A stretch of 64,000 bases of DNA from Flavobacterium sp. (GCF_027531905.1 NZ_JAPZSU010000021.1:57842-121841), one strand, 5' to 3'; shown: positions 8,634-18,619, numbered from the stretch's first letter. Numbers and translations: made by a program. Notes: generated by a model from the sequence alone, not told the origin.

Positions 8634-8692
8634 GATAGAAGCGGCATCCTCTAGGGGCGGGGTTCGACCCTAGAGATATAGCGTAGAGCCCG
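8634..8692 (+). repeat. Flavobacterial intergenic hairpin repeat, copy A
   Basis: The conserved flanks GAAGCGGCATC and ATATAGCG enclose a stem CTCTAGGG (8649-8656) / CCCTAGAG (8668-8675). Four more members lie at 14689, 22790, 37918 and 40867. The flanks are kept while stem sequences differ but still pair, which suggests a structured RNA or a hairpin mobile element. It may correspond to a catalogued flavobacterial RNA motif; I could not check this. Confidence 0.7.
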
Positions 8693-8698
8693 ACAGCA

Positions 8699-8749
8699 TA
8701 AAACAAAGAGAGCCACTCAATAGTTAGTTGAATGGCTCTCTTTGTTTTA
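8699..8749. terminator. Strong palindrome, possible bidirectional terminator
   Basis: AAAACAAAGAGAGCCA pairs with TGGCTCTCTTTGTTTT across a short centre, with A and T tracts at the two ends. It sits right after hairpin repeat A and before the MITE-like element, more than 500 bp from the nearest upstream stop codon, so its role is uncertain. Confidence 0.5.
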
Positions 8750-8768
8750 TGGTGGCACGCCCAAATTC

Positions 8769-8944
8769 AACCCAGATTCCGCATTAGAAATTTACTACAA
8801 CTAAATTCTTCTTCAAAACCAAGAACTTACTCCCATTTTTAAATTCAAAATACGAAAGTATTCCTTCTTCAAAAATAGTCCGTGAGCTCTTGCTTTTATT
8901 GAATAATTTAGTTTCGCTACAAAGTCTAATGCGGATTCTGGGTT
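8769..8944. mobile_element. MITE-like element with 20-bp terminal inverted repeats
   Basis: AACCCAGATTCCGCATTAGA (8769-8788) and its reverse complement at 8925-8944 (one mismatch) bound a 176-bp AT-rich segment, and weaker similarity continues inward for about 30 bp. There is no transposase. The minus strand has an open stretch of about 43 codons without a start. It abuts the stop codon of the SMR transporter gene. I see no clear target-site duplication, so mobility is inferred from the termini only. Confidence 0.55.
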
Positions 8945-8948
8945 TAAC

Positions 8949-9278
8949 TTAATGCTCGGAAACCATTTTTAGTCCGATAATGGAGGCGATGAGGGTAAGC
9001 AGAAAGAAAATACGCCAAAAAGTAGCGGGTTCTTTGAAGACTAAGAGTCCGACGAGAACTGTTCCTGCGGCGCCTATACCCGTCCAAACAGCATAAGCGG
9101 TTCCGATGGGGAGGGTTTGTGTGACTTTGTAAACCAAGGACATACTGATGATAAGGCAGGCAAAAAAACCGAGGTACCAAAAGGTGGCTTCGGTGCCTTG
9201 TGCTTCTTTGGCTTTGCCTAAACAAGTGGTAAATCCTATCTCGAAAAGGCCTGCAATTAGTAACAAAATCCAGTTCAT
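8949..9278 (-). CDS. Small multidrug resistance (SMR) family transporter, SugE/Gdx-like
   Basis: The 109-residue inner-membrane protein has four hydrophobic helices, the standard SMR size. The essential membrane-embedded Glu of the family is present at residue 13 in LIAGLFEIGF. The helix 3 segment IGTAYAVWTGIGAAGTV is the usual SMR signature. SMR proteins are dual-topology proton-coupled antiporters; the SugE/Gdx subgroup exports guanidinium, others export quaternary cations. I lean to SugE-like but sequence alone does not settle the substrate. It begins one base after the stop of the antiporter gene at 9280-11547 on the same strand, so the two are likely one transcript. Confidence 0.88.
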   Translation of the reverse strand: MNWILLLIAGLFEIGFTTCLGKAKEAQGTEATFWYLGFFACLIISMSLVYKVTQTLPIGTAYAVWTGIGAAGTVLVGLLVFKEPATFWRIFFLLTLIASIIGLKMVSEH

Positions 9279-9279
9279 A

Positions 9280-11547
9280 CTATGGTTTTATGATTAATAC
9301 CGAAGGGACTCCGCTCAACCAAACACTTCTGGAATCGACAAGTGCTTTCCAGCTTTCAAGACTTATCATCATCAAATCTTGCTCGGCTAGGAACTCTTTT
9401 TTGATGATTTTTTCGCCATACAATGTGATGTTGTTTGGGAATTTATGCTCCAATGAACTTATGGCGCTTCCGATTACAAAATTCGATTTGATGTGTCCGT
9501 TTACGTCCAAAACTACTACTTTGGACTTGTTGTTATGGATGAGTTTTTGAGCGTAATCAATCAAGAAGGCATCATCGGCACTGAAGATGGGGATAAAAAT
9601 GGTGTTTACTTTTTGTAAGTCTTTATCGATTAATATTCCCACAGGCATTTTGGCTTTGAGCAAAATTTGTCGGGTTCTTTCGTCGAAAGGAGAATTGGCA
9701 AATAAGCCTTCTTTTCCTGTGAATTTATCCATTAATCGCTCTGGATTAATGATTCTAGTGGTAAAACCAATCACTTTTCCGAGCAAAGTTCCTTCGAAAA
9801 TTGATTTCCCGAGTCCTACTAATAATAGGTCGTATTCGCCTTGATTGGCGATGTCGGTAATTTCTGTTTCGATGTCGACTGTAGCTTTGAAGATGGTAGT
9901 AACTTCCTGTTTTAAGATTTTTGATTCTTCTTGAATGGGCAAAAATGTTGCAGTCTCTTTGTCCTCTAAAGCAAAAGGATGCATCTCGTTGCTTACAGAC
10001 AAATGCATAGCAGTAACCGAAGCGTCTTTTTGTTTACGAACTAAACTATTCGCTAAACGCAGCAGCGACCTTCCTTTTTCGTTGTTGCCAAAAGAAATCA
10101 AAACGCGATATACTTTGGATTGTTCCAATTCTTCTATCTCAACATCGTCTTTAGTCTTGAAAATAAAATTGATTAAGTTAAGGGCTGGTCCCGTCATAAA
10201 AGTAGTGACCAATGCCATAATCACCATCATTGTAAATACCGCTGGTGTCAACACTCCCAATTCTAAACCAATGTTTAGTACGATTAATTCCATCAAGCCG
10301 CGTGTATTCATCAATGCGCCGATGGTTAAACTATCTCTCCAATTTTGCCCCACAAATTTGGCCGCCAAAGCACTACCAAAAAACTTCCCTACTACAGCTA
10401 CCAAGATGATGAAACCCGTTACTTGCCATAAGTAAGGGTCGTTGATTAGACCAATTTCGGTACGTAAACCTGTGAATACAAAGAACAAAGGCAAAAGTAA
10501 AATAACGGATACGTCCTCTACTTTTTCAATAAAAACGATTCTGAATTTAGCCACATCTGGCATAATAACACCCGTCATAAAAGCTCCAAAAAGCGCGTGG
10601 ATTCCGATTACTTCTGTAGCATAAGAAGCAATAATAAGTGTGACAAAAAAGATAGCCACGACTGGTTTACTAATCGCTTCTTTGGATGCATATAGATCAC
10701 CAATTCGCTTAAGAAAAGGTTTTACAATCAGCAACATAATCAGCACAAATCCGACAGCCAAAGAAATCACATATAAAGAACTCACAAAAGAACCCGCTTT
10801 TACAATAGCAATTACCGCAGCCAATAAACACCAAGCCGTAATATCATCGGCGGCGGCGCAAGTGATTACGATGGCACCCAATTTGGTTCTGTGAATACCG
10901 CGTTCTTGAACGATTCGTGCCAAAACAGGAAATGCTGTTATACTCATTGCAATTCCCATAAATAAACTAAACGAAAGGAATTTTACTCCATCAGGCGCAA
11001 ATTGGTCATAAACGAAATACGCCAAACCAATTCCGAGCGTAAACGGAAAAATAATACTAGCGTGACTAATCACTACGGCATCGTTGGCTTTGTTTTTTAG
11101 TACTTTCAGGTCTAATTCCATCCCAATGACATACATAAAAAGTATTAATCCGATTTGACTTAGGAATTTCAGATTCCCTAAAGATTCTACAGGAAATAAA
11201 ATCCCCGAGAACTCAGGAAAATAGGTTCCTAACAAAGATGGTCCTAACGCTATACCCGCAATGATTTCACCAATTACAGAAGGTTGTCCTATTTTTTTGA
11301 AAATCCAACCAAAGATTCTAGCAACAATAATTATGGTGATGATTTGAGCCAAAAGTATGGCCAAAGGTTCTTTAAAACTGTGTTGCATCGAAACTATAAA
11401 ATCCAACCAAGCATCTTTTGAACCAACTGTTGTTTTTTTAATATCTGCGCCTTCTAGTAATTTTCCGTTTTGTATAATCCAATACATTAAGGCGGAAAAA
11501 CCTCCCGTAACTGCTAGATAGAATAGGGTATTTTTGTAATTCTTCAT
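9280..11547 (-). CDS. CPA2-family cation:proton antiporter with C-terminal UspA-like domain
   Basis: The 755-residue inner-membrane protein has about a dozen transmembrane helices in residues 1-460 (Na+/H+ exchanger fold). The KefB-like segments GEIIAGIALGPSLLG, FPVLARIVQERG and GALMNTRGLMELIVLNIGLE are visible. Residues ~480-755 form a soluble part that resembles one or two UspA-type domains (VYRVLISFGNNEKGRSLLRLA). The family exchanges Na+ or K+ for protons, and the soluble part is thought to sense nucleotides or stress. The helix containing AADDITAW carries the acidic pair expected in the ion site. It is followed almost immediately by the SMR transporter gene, and the upstream gene at 11746 is divergent. 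Confidence 0.88.
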   Translation of the reverse strand: MKNYKNTLFYLAVTGGFSALMYWIIQNGKLLEGADIKKTTVGSKDAWLDFIVSMQHSFKEPLAILLAQIITIIIVARIFGWIFKKIGQPSVIGEIIAGIALGPSLLGTYFPEFSGILFPVESLGNLKFLSQIGLILFMYVIGMELDLKVLKNKANDAVVISHASIIFPFTLGIGLAYFVYDQFAPDGVKFLSFSLFMGIAMSITAFPVLARIVQERGIHRTKLGAIVITCAAADDITAWCLLAAVIAIVKAGSFVSSLYVISLAVGFVLIMLLIVKPFLKRIGDLYASKEAISKPVVAIFFVTLIIASYATEVIGIHALFGAFMTGVIMPDVAKFRIVFIEKVEDVSVILLLPLFFVFTGLRTEIGLINDPYLWQVTGFIILVAVVGKFFGSALAAKFVGQNWRDSLTIGALMNTRGLMELIVLNIGLELGVLTPAVFTMMVIMALVTTFMTGPALNLINFIFKTKDDVEIEELEQSKVYRVLISFGNNEKGRSLLRLANSLVRKQKDASVTAMHLSVSNEMHPFALEDKETATFLPIQEESKILKQEVTTIFKATVDIETEITDIANQGEYDLLLVGLGKSIFEGTLLGKVIGFTTRIINPERLMDKFTGKEGLFANSPFDERTRQILLKAKMPVGILIDKDLQKVNTIFIPIFSADDAFLIDYAQKLIHNNKSKVVVLDVNGHIKSNFVIGSAISSLEHKFPNNITLYGEKIIKKEFLAEQDLMMISLESWKALVDSRSVWLSGVPSVLIIKP

Positions 11548-11745
11548 TTATATATTTTAGAAAGTAATGAAATGCTCATTTAACAAAGATGAGAAAATCA
11601 AATATAACAATTATATCAGGAACAAGAATATTAACCAAAATTTAAAGAATTTCACAATACGATCAAAAAAACTGCCATCAAACCAATGATTTCCTGCTTT
11701 TTTAATCGGGGTTTCGTTACCTTTACGGCTTTTTAACTACTGAAA

Positions 11746-14166
11746 ATGATTAAATGGTTTAGTTTGGGATTTTGGGAACTCATTGCCCGTATTGTCCTTA
11801 GAAATAGAATTTTAATGCTCTCTATCATTGCAGCGATTACGGTCTTCTTGGCGCTACAATGGAAAAATATTCATTTTACGTTTACCGAAGCGAATATGTT
11901 GCCCGATGACAACATTGCGAATGTAGAATACAATGCCTTTTTGGATAAATTTGGAGAAGAAGGCAATTTGATAATTATTGGAGTTAAAGATTCCACTTTT
12001 TTTACGCCAAAAGCCTATGCTGCATGGAGTAAATTGATGAATACTATCAAAAAAAATCAGGAGGTAGACTTGGTGGTTTCGCTCAATGATTTGAAAAAAC
12101 TGCAAAAAAACGAAGCTTTAGAAAAATTTGAATTGGTTCCTTTTGTAGACGAATCGAAAACTCTCGATCCAAAATACATGCAAACCATCAAAAAAGAGTT
12201 GTTCAATGACCTTCCTTTTTATGAAGGATTATTGTTCAACAAACGATCTGGAAGTGTTCGCTCGGCGATTTATATGGACAAAAAAATCGTCAACACTAAG
12301 GCTCGTAAAACCTTTGTTTTAGAAAAATTAATCCCTGCGATAACCACTTTTGAAAAAGAAACCAAAATTGACCTTCGCGTTTCGGGGATGCCTTACATTC
12401 GAACGCTGAATGCCAAAACGATTACCGACGAGATTAGTATTTTTATTGGCGCTTCGTTATTGATTACTTCTTTATTGTTTTTCTTCTTTTTTAGAAGTTT
12501 CAAAGCGACTTTAATTTCTATCGTAATTGTTGTGATTGGTGTGATGTGGTCGTTTGGTTTTCTGGGCTTATTCAACTATGAAATTACCATTTTGACGGCT
12601 CTAGTTCCTTCATTGATTATTGTAATTGGAATTCCGAATTGTATTTTCTTGACCAACAAGTACCATCAGGAATTTAAAGTTCACCGCAACAAAGCCAAAG
12701 CCCTGCAAAGAGTTACCACCAAAATTGGCATGGCTACTTTGATGACCAACTTGACCACAGCCATTGGTTTTGCCACTTTTGTCGCTTCGAACAATAATTT
12801 ATTGTTGGAATTTGGCGTGGTAACCTCAATCAATATTATGGCTTTGTTTTTCTTGAGTTTACTATTGATTCCCATTTTTCACAGTTACTTGAATCCTCCC
12901 AAAGAAAGACACCTGAAACATTTGGACAGAGGTTCCGTGAAAAAATTTATGGATTGGATTCTTAGAACCATCAAAACCAATCGTATCTCAATTTATGTAG
13001 CTTCTGTCGCTTTACTAGTGTTTAGTATTATCGGTATTTATGAAATGCGCATTTCGGGAAGTTTGATTGAAGATATGCCTAAAAAAGAAGCATTCTTTCA
13101 AGACATTGTTTTCTTTGAAAAAGAATTTGATGGTGTGATGCCTCTCGAAATAATGATTGATACCAAACGTAAAAAAGGAGTGATGAAACTATCTACTCTA
13201 AAACGTATGGAAGAACTAGAAACTGCGATTGAGGAAATCCCCGAATTATCGAAGCCTATTTCGATTGTGAATTTGGTGAAATATTCTAAACAAGCTTACT
13301 ACAATGGCAATCCTGATTATTATGAATTGCCTACTTCGCAAGAACAAGCTTTTATCCTTTCGTATGCCAAAAATGCTACAGCCAATAGCAAAGAAAACCT
13401 GATGAAAAGCTACGTAGATAGTACTGGTCAATACGCCCGAATCACCACCTTTATGCGAGATGAAAACGGTGACCAAATTGCTAAAATCGAGGCCGAAATT
13501 AGAAAGAAAGCGGATAAATTGTTTCCGAAAGAACGCTACAATGTCATCATAACTGGAAAGGCTTTGGTATTTCAAAAAGGGACGGGCTACTTGCTTGACA
13601 ACTTGCTCTCGTCACTGATTTTTGCCTTTTTCTTAACGGCACTTTTGATTGGATTTATGTTCCGTTCGTTCAAAATGATATTGGTTTCTATTATCCCTAA
13701 TTTATTGCCTTTATTCTTAACGGCTGGTTTAATGGGCTTTTTGGATATCCCATTAAAACCGTCGACTATTTTGGTTTTTGGGATTGCCTTTGGACTATCG
13801 GTAGATGACACTCTCCGATTCTTGTCGCAATACCGCGAGGAATTGAAGAAGAACAACTGGAAAATCAAAAAATCAGTGTATGCTACGTTTAACGAATCGG
13901 GATTGAGTATGTTTTATACTTCGATTGTGTTGTTTTTTGGATTTTCGGTGTTTATGCTGTCTAGTTTTGGCGGTACGATTGCTTTAGGCGGACTGATTTC
14001 GTTGACGTTATTATTTGGTATGCTGTCGAATTTGATGTTGCTCCCGGCTTTGGTACTGACTTTGAATAAAACCTTGGCCAATGAACAAGAATTTATTGAG
14101 CCTAAAATTGACATCATCGAACATTCCGACGAAGAGATTGATTCGCTCACTACCGATAAAAAATAA
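11746..14166 (+). CDS. MMPL/RND family exporter (HAE3-like)
   Basis: The 806-residue inner-membrane protein has a duplicated RND layout. Each half has one leading helix, a large periplasmic loop and a bundle of five helices (about residues 210-390 and 620-785). The second half keeps the proton-relay aspartates in AFGLSVDDTLRFLSQYREE. The first half has VIGIPNCIFLTNKYHQE at the same place, with Asn instead of Asp, so only one half seems to carry the classical relay. Related proteins export hydrophobic compounds such as lipids or hopanoids, but the substrate here is unknown. A histidine phosphatase gene follows 10 bp downstream on the same strand. The promoter lies in the 198-bp divergent gap shared with the antiporter gene. 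Confidence 0.88.
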   Translation: MIKWFSLGFWELIARIVLRNRILMLSIIAAITVFLALQWKNIHFTFTEANMLPDDNIANVEYNAFLDKFGEEGNLIIIGVKDSTFFTPKAYAAWSKLMNTIKKNQEVDLVVSLNDLKKLQKNEALEKFELVPFVDESKTLDPKYMQTIKKELFNDLPFYEGLLFNKRSGSVRSAIYMDKKIVNTKARKTFVLEKLIPAITTFEKETKIDLRVSGMPYIRTLNAKTITDEISIFIGASLLITSLLFFFFFRSFKATLISIVIVVIGVMWSFGFLGLFNYEITILTALVPSLIIVIGIPNCIFLTNKYHQEFKVHRNKAKALQRVTTKIGMATLMTNLTTAIGFATFVASNNNLLLEFGVVTSINIMALFFLSLLLIPIFHSYLNPPKERHLKHLDRGSVKKFMDWILRTIKTNRISIYVASVALLVFSIIGIYEMRISGSLIEDMPKKEAFFQDIVFFEKEFDGVMPLEIMIDTKRKKGVMKLSTLKRMEELETAIEEIPELSKPISIVNLVKYSKQAYYNGNPDYYELPTSQEQAFILSYAKNATANSKENLMKSYVDSTGQYARITTFMRDENGDQIAKIEAEIRKKADKLFPKERYNVIITGKALVFQKGTGYLLDNLLSSLIFAFFLTALLIGFMFRSFKMILVSIIPNLLPLFLTAGLMGFLDIPLKPSTILVFGIAFGLSVDDTLRFLSQYREELKKNNWKIKKSVYATFNESGLSMFYTSIVLFFGFSVFMLSSFGGTIALGGLISLTLLFGMLSNLMLLPALVLTLNKTLANEQEFIEPKIDIIEHSDEEIDSLTTDKK

Positions 14167-14176
14167 ATTTAAAAAG

Positions 14177-14659
14177 ATGAAAAAAATAGTCTTTGCTTTC
14201 GCTTTTATGCTCTTAACGCTTGGCGCTTTTGGCCAAACGACGACAATTTACTTGATTCGTCACGCAGAAAAAGTAGACAACTCTAAAAATCCTGATTTGT
14301 CTAAAGCAGGTTTGGAACGCGCCGAACATTGGAAAACAGTTTTAACTCAAGTTCCGCTAAAGGCAGTGTACAGTACTGATTTTTTGAGAACGGTACAAAC
14401 CGCTACTCCAACAGCTACAAGCAAAAATTTGGAGATTATAAAATATGACCCAAAAACTCTCGACCTTGAACAACTCAAAAAAGAGCGCAAAGGTCAAGCT
14501 ATTTTGATTGTAGGTCATAGCAATACGACGCCTGATTTGGCAAACAAAATCATTAATCAAAAGGTGTATGCGCCAATTGATGATACTGTTTTTGGAAATT
14601 TATACATCATTACCATTAGCGGAAATGAAGTAAGTCACCAATTGCTGCAAGGGTTGTAA
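14177..14659 (+). CDS. Exported histidine phosphatase family protein (SixA/PGM-like)
   Basis: The 160-residue protein starts at ATG 14177, chosen because it begins a clean signal peptide (MKKIVFAFAFMLLTLGAFGQ). Longer in-frame starts lie inside the upstream exporter gene. The phosphohistidine motif is IYLIRHAEK near residue 27, and the second catalytic His lies in AILIVGHSNTTPD near residue 120. The short form without inserts is like SixA, but the signal peptide puts this one in the periplasm, where it may dephosphorylate small molecules. It starts 10 bp after the exporter and probably belongs to that transcript. Confidence 0.82.
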   Translation: MKKIVFAFAFMLLTLGAFGQTTTIYLIRHAEKVDNSKNPDLSKAGLERAEHWKTVLTQVPLKAVYSTDFLRTVQTATPTATSKNLEIIKYDPKTLDLEQLKKERKGQAILIVGHSNTTPDLANKIINQKVYAPIDDTVFGNLYIITISGNEVSHQLLQGL

Positions 14660-14688
14660 ACCAAGAAACGACTGGTTTCCCTACTGCC

Positions 14689-14833
14689 CTAGCCCCGATT
14701 GTAGTGGAAATCCTTGTGAAAATAAAGACTAATTTTTCTTGACAAAAAAGAGCGACCAGCGGAAGCTCCTTTTTTGGCTTAGAAAAATAGTATTTATTGA
14801 ACAAGATTGTAACGAAAAGCGGGAAATAGCTCC
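14689..14833 (+). repeat. Flavobacterial intergenic hairpin repeat, copy D (long-stem form)
   Basis: It begins TAGCCCCGAT and ends GCGGGAAATAGCTCC. The stem starts with CTTGT (14713) pairing ACAAG (14801-14805). It continues through AATAAA/TTTATT, ACTAATTTTTCT/AGAAAAATAGT and an apical AAAAAAGAGC/GCTCCTTTTTT hairpin. It is the longest member of the family and lies between the phosphatase gene and asnS. Confidence 0.65.
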
Positions 14834-14855
14834 TAAAAAATAAACACAAAACAAT

Positions 14856-14863
14856 TATATTTG
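14856..14863 (+). promoter_or_regulatory. Putative -7 box of asnS
   Basis: TATATTTG is a perfect TAnnTTTG match 65 bp before the asnS start. I do not find a good TTG box at the expected distance upstream, where hairpin repeat D ends. Confidence 0.4.
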
Positions 14864-14928
14864 CATAACGCTTAAAGCACCGATTTTTGTTTTGAGCGCG
14901 TATTTAAATCTAAAAATCTAAAATTAAG

Positions 14929-16374
14929 ATGAAACACACAAAAGTTAAAGACTTATTAAACAGTACAACGATACTTCAGGAAGTGAATGCAAAAGGATGG
15001 GTGAGAACGTTTAGAAATAATCAGTTTATTGCGCTGAATGACGGTTCTACTATTAATAATATTCAGTGTGTGGTTGATTTTGAAAATACACCAGATGAGA
15101 CACTAAAACGCATTACGACTGGGGCTGCTATTTCGGTTATTGGCTCGTTAGTTGAAAGTCAAGGTGCGGGTCAAAAATATGAAATTCAGGTACAGCAATT
15201 GGAAATTTTGGGTGACTCGGATGCGGAGAAATTCCCAATGCAGCCTAAGAAACACTCTTTGGAATTTTTGCGTGAGAATGCGCATTTGAGAGTAAGAACA
15301 AATGCTTTTGGCGCGATTATGCGTGTGCGTTCGGTTTTGGCTCACGCGGTGCACACGTATTTTCAAGAGAAAGGTTTTGTGTATGTAAACACACCAATTA
15401 TTACTGGTTCGGATGCTGAAGGTGCGGGTGAAATGTTTAAAGTAACCGCTTTGCCTTTTGACAACACACCAAGAACTGAGGAAGGTAAAGTAGATTACAA
15501 AAAAGATTTCTTTGGTAAAGAGACCAACTTGACGGTTTCTGGACAATTAGAAGGTGAAACGTTTGCCATGGCGTTGGGTCAGATTTATACTTTTGGTCCT
15601 ACGTTTAGAGCCGAAAACTCAAATACTTCTCGTCACTTAGCAGAGTTTTGGATGATTGAGCCAGAGGTGGCTTTCAATGATTTGGAAGACAATATGGATT
15701 TGGCTGAGGATTTCATTCAATTTGTGATTAAATATGTAATGGATAAATGTCCAGAGGATTTGAAATTCCTAGAAGGACGTTTGTTAGAAGAAGAAAAATC
15801 AAAACCACAAGCCGAAAGAAGTGAAATGGCTTTGTTGGAGAAATTGAACTTTGTATTGGAAAACAATTTCAAACGCGTTTCGTATACGGAAGCCATTGAT
15901 ATTTTGAGAAACAGTACCCCAAACAAAAAGAAAAAATTCCAATATATCATCAACGAATGGGGAGCGGATTTACAATCAGAACACGAACGTTATTTGGTGG
16001 AAAAACACTTTAAATGTCCAGTGATTTTGTTTGATTATCCAGCCAATATCAAAGCATTTTATATGCGTTTGAACGACAATACAGAACCTGGAAAAGAGAC
16101 AGTTCGAGCAATGGATATTCTTTTCCCTGGCATTGGAGAAATCGTAGGAGGCTCACAAAGAGAGGAACGCTACGATGTTTTGGTAGAAAAAATGAAAGCC
16201 TTAGGTATTGACGAAGAAGAATTGTGGTGGTACTTAGATACTAGACGTTTTGGTTCTGCAGTACACTCAGGTTTTGGTCTTGGTTTCGAAAGATTGGTAT
16301 TGTTTGTAACTGGAATGACGAATATTCGTGACGTGATTCCTTTCCCAAGAACACCAATGAATGCGGAATTTTAA
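14929..16374 (+). CDS. asnS: Asparaginyl-tRNA synthetase
   Basis: This class II aminoacyl-tRNA synthetase charges tRNA-Asn with asparagine. At 481 residues it has normal length. An N-terminal OB-fold anticodon-binding domain (residues ~15-110) precedes the catalytic core. Motif 2 appears in [20 protein letters not shown], where Asn/Ser/Arg fit AsnRS. Motif 3 is [16 protein letters not shown] near the C-terminus, ending in [10 protein letters not shown]. Having AsnRS means Asn-tRNA can be made directly. It is preceded by hairpin repeat D and a -7-like box, and rpoN follows after 95 bp on the same strand. Confidence 0.97.
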   Translation: MKHTKVKDLLNSTTILQEVNAKGWVRTFRNNQFIALNDGSTINNIQCVVDFENTPDETLKRITTGAAISVIGSLVESQGAGQKYEIQVQQLEILGDSDAEKFPMQPKKHSLEFLRENAHLRVRTNAFGAIMRVRSVLAHAVHTYFQEKGFVYVNTPIITGSDAEGAGEMFKVTALPFDNTPRTEEGKVDYKKDFFGKETNLTVSGQLEGETFAMALGQIYTFGPTFRAENSNTSRHLAEFWMIEPEVAFNDLEDNMDLAEDFIQFVIKYVMDKCPEDLKFLEGRLLEEEKSKPQAERSEMALLEKLNFVLENNFKRVSYTEAIDILRNSTPNKKKKFQYIINEWGADLQSEHERYLVEKHFKCPVILFDYPANIKAFYMRLNDNTEPGKETVRAMDILFPGIGEIVGGSQREERYDVLVEKMKALGIDEEELWWYLDTRRFGSAVHSGFGLGFERLVLFVTGMTNIRDVIPFPRTPMNAEF

Positions 16375-16397
16375 AAAAGTTTACTGTTGTTTAAAAT

Positions 16398-16436
16398 GGT
16401 TTAAAGTTGTTGCCTACAACACAACAACTTTAAACC
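16398..16436 (+). repeat. Inverted repeat between asnS and rpoN
   Basis: GGTTTAAAGTTGTTG (16398-16412) pairs with CAACAACTTTAAACC (16422-16436), and further GTTTAAA-like words follow. It may act as a terminator or processing site for asnS, but there is no clear T tract. Confidence 0.6.
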
Positions 16437-16469
16437 TTTAAACCTTAAACCTTTAAACTATTAAAAAAA

Positions 16470-17933
16470 ATGCTAAAGCAATTTTTAAATTTAAAATTAT
16501 CACAGAAATTATCTCCACAACAAATTCAGTTGATGAAGTTAATTCAATTGCCTACGCAAGCCTTTGAACAACGTTTATTAGAAGAAATGAACGAAAACCC
16601 AGCTCTAGAAGCAGGCAAAGAAGACGACTACGAGAAAGACGAATTTGAATCAGAAGACTACGACGATTATGATGATGCCGAATCAGATCGAATAGAAGCC
16701 GATGATATTAATCTTGATGACTATCTTGGCAGTGACGACATCCCAGATTACAAAACGCAAGTCAATAATTATAGTGACGACGATGAAGACCGCGAAAGTC
16801 CCTATGCTGCTCCAATTAGTTTTCACCAAGATTTAATCAATCAACTCAATACTTTTATTCTCAACGAAGAAGACCGAGAAATCGCAGAATTCTTAGTGGG
16901 AAGTATTGATGATATGGGTTACATTCGAAGAAGCATTCCTGATATCGTAGACGATCTAGCGTTCACGCAAGGCATTTATACCGATGAAAAAAATGTAGAC
17001 AGACTTCTTCACGTTATTCACGAATTGGAACCCACAGGAGTTGGCGCTCGCGATTTACAAGAGTGTTTGCTTTTGCAACTCAAACACAAAACACCAACAG
17101 AATACATAGCACTAGCCATTGATATTATCGAAAATCACTTTGATGCGTTTACCAAAAAACATTACGAAAAGTTAATCCAGAAATGTAATGTTTCGAATGA
17201 ACAACTCCGAAAAGCCATACACGAAATCGAAAGGCTCAACCCTAAACCAGGCAGTTCATTTGCAGGCAATACTAAAGTTACCGAAAATATTGTTCCTGAT
17301 TTTGCCATCAGAATTGTGGATAGTGAATTGGAATTAACGTTGAATGGCAGAAATGCTCCATCATTGCACGTTTCTAAAGACTATCAAGAAATGATGCAAA
17401 CGTACAAAGACTCTAGAGACAAATCGGCACAACAAAAAGAAGCGGTACAGTTTATCAAACAAAAATTAGATTCAGCGAAATGGTTTATTGATGCGATTCG
17501 ACAACGCCAAGAAACCCTTTTTGTAACCATGAATGCGATTATGCATTACCAAGAAGAATTTTTCCTAGATGGCGATGAGACCAAGTTAAAACCGATGATT
17601 TTGAAAGATATTGCAGATTTGGTTGGCCTTGATATTTCGACAATTTCTAGGGTGGCCAATAGCAAATATGTAGAAACACCTTACGGTACTAAATTGATTA
17701 AAGAATTTTTCTCCGAAGCCATGATGAACGATCAGGGTGAAGAAGTTTCAACGTTAGAAATTAAGAAAATCCTAAAAAACACCATCGAAGAAGAAGACAA
17801 ACACAAACCGCTTCCTGATGATCAATTGGCCGAAATTTTAAAAGAAAAAGGCTATCCCATTGCCAGAAGAACCATAGCCAAATACCGAGAACAACTCGAT
17901 ATTCCGGTGGCGAGGATGCGGAAGAAAATGTAG
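16470..17933 (+). CDS. rpoN: RNA polymerase sigma-54 factor
   Basis: RpoN directs RNA polymerase to -24/-12 promoters that need AAA+ activators. The 487-residue protein shows the three expected regions. The glutamine- and leucine-rich region I is LSQKLSPQQIQLMKLIQLP at the N-terminus. An acidic stretch at residues ~50-110 follows, and then the core-binding domain. The C-terminal RpoN box is ARRTIAKYRE, near residue 465. The start follows a long A-rich leader. No activator gene lies in this window, so its regulon cannot be inferred here. Confidence 0.97.
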   Translation: MLKQFLNLKLSQKLSPQQIQLMKLIQLPTQAFEQRLLEEMNENPALEAGKEDDYEKDEFESEDYDDYDDAESDRIEADDINLDDYLGSDDIPDYKTQVNNYSDDDEDRESPYAAPISFHQDLINQLNTFILNEEDREIAEFLVGSIDDMGYIRRSIPDIVDDLAFTQGIYTDEKNVDRLLHVIHELEPTGVGARDLQECLLLQLKHKTPTEYIALAIDIIENHFDAFTKKHYEKLIQKCNVSNEQLRKAIHEIERLNPKPGSSFAGNTKVTENIVPDFAIRIVDSELELTLNGRNAPSLHVSKDYQEMMQTYKDSRDKSAQQKEAVQFIKQKLDSAKWFIDAIRQRQETLFVTMNAIMHYQEEFFLDGDETKLKPMILKDIADLVGLDISTISRVANSKYVETPYGTKLIKEFFSEAMMNDQGEEVSTLEIKKILKNTIEEEDKHKPLPDDQLAEILKEKGYPIARRTIAKYREQLDIPVARMRKKM

Positions 17934-18025
17934 TAGTTTGTTATGCTTCAACCTTTGTGAGGCTTCATTCACTATTAATAAACAAAGCAACTCTTTTTTT
18001 GTAACTTTACCCAAAACAAAGAATT

Positions 18026-18613
18026 ATGATAACGGATATTAACGAATTAGACCTTAATAAGACCTACTCTTATGCTGATTATCTAACTTGGCAGTTTGAT
18101 GACAGAGTAGAGCTATTGAGCGGAAAAATTTTCAGTATGGGGTCAACTCCAAATACCACTCATCAAAGGATATCTAGGGAGTTAACAGGTGTACTTTATA
18201 ATTTTTCCAAACAACATCAATGCAATTTATTTGCTGCACCTTTTGATGTTCGATTGATAGATAAAAAGAAATCTAAATTAGATCAAGATATTTTTACTGT
18301 AGTACAACCTGATTTGTGTGTGATTTGTGACGAAACAAAAATCGATGAAAGAGGCGCCATTGGAGCTCCAGATTTGGTGATTGAAATTTTATCGCCGGGA
18401 AATTCCAACAAAGAAATGAAGTATAAATTTGATTTGTACGAAGAAGCCGGCGTTCAAGAATATTGGATTGTAAACCCAGCAGATAAAACCCTTTTTATTT
18501 ATGTCCTGAAAGAAAATCAATTCATAGGAATGCATCCATTAATTGAAGAAGATTCGATTCAAAGTAAATTATTTCCCGACTTAGATTTTCAATTAGCCGA
18601 AATATTCAATTAA
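18026..18613 (+). CDS. Uma2 family (DUF820) putative endonuclease
   Basis: The 195-residue protein belongs to the Uma2 family with a PD-(D/E)XK nuclease-like core. The motif is visible as GAPDLVIEILSPGN with the downstream KYKFDLYEEAGVQEYWIVNP. In the family the Asp and Glu of DLVIEI bind metal, and the later segment completes the fold. The family is widespread and expanded in cyanobacteria, where the biological role is unclear. Here it is a single gene between rpoN and a bidirectional terminator, with its own leader. It shows no toxin-antitoxin or restriction partner. A nuclease function is inferred from the fold. Confidence 0.85.
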   Translation: MITDINELDLNKTYSYADYLTWQFDDRVELLSGKIFSMGSTPNTTHQRISRELTGVLYNFSKQHQCNLFAAPFDVRLIDKKKSKLDQDIFTVVQPDLCVICDETKIDERGAIGAPDLVIEILSPGNSNKEMKYKFDLYEEAGVQEYWIVNPADKTLFIYVLKENQFIGMHPLIEEDSIQSKLFPDLDFQLAEIFN

Positions 18614-18619
18614 AAAAAT

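Noticed and set aside
8649..8675. GGGGTTCGACCC inside hairpin repeat A looks like a tRNA T arm
   Set aside because: No acceptor, D or anticodon arms fold around it. The sequence is the loop side of the repeat hairpin.
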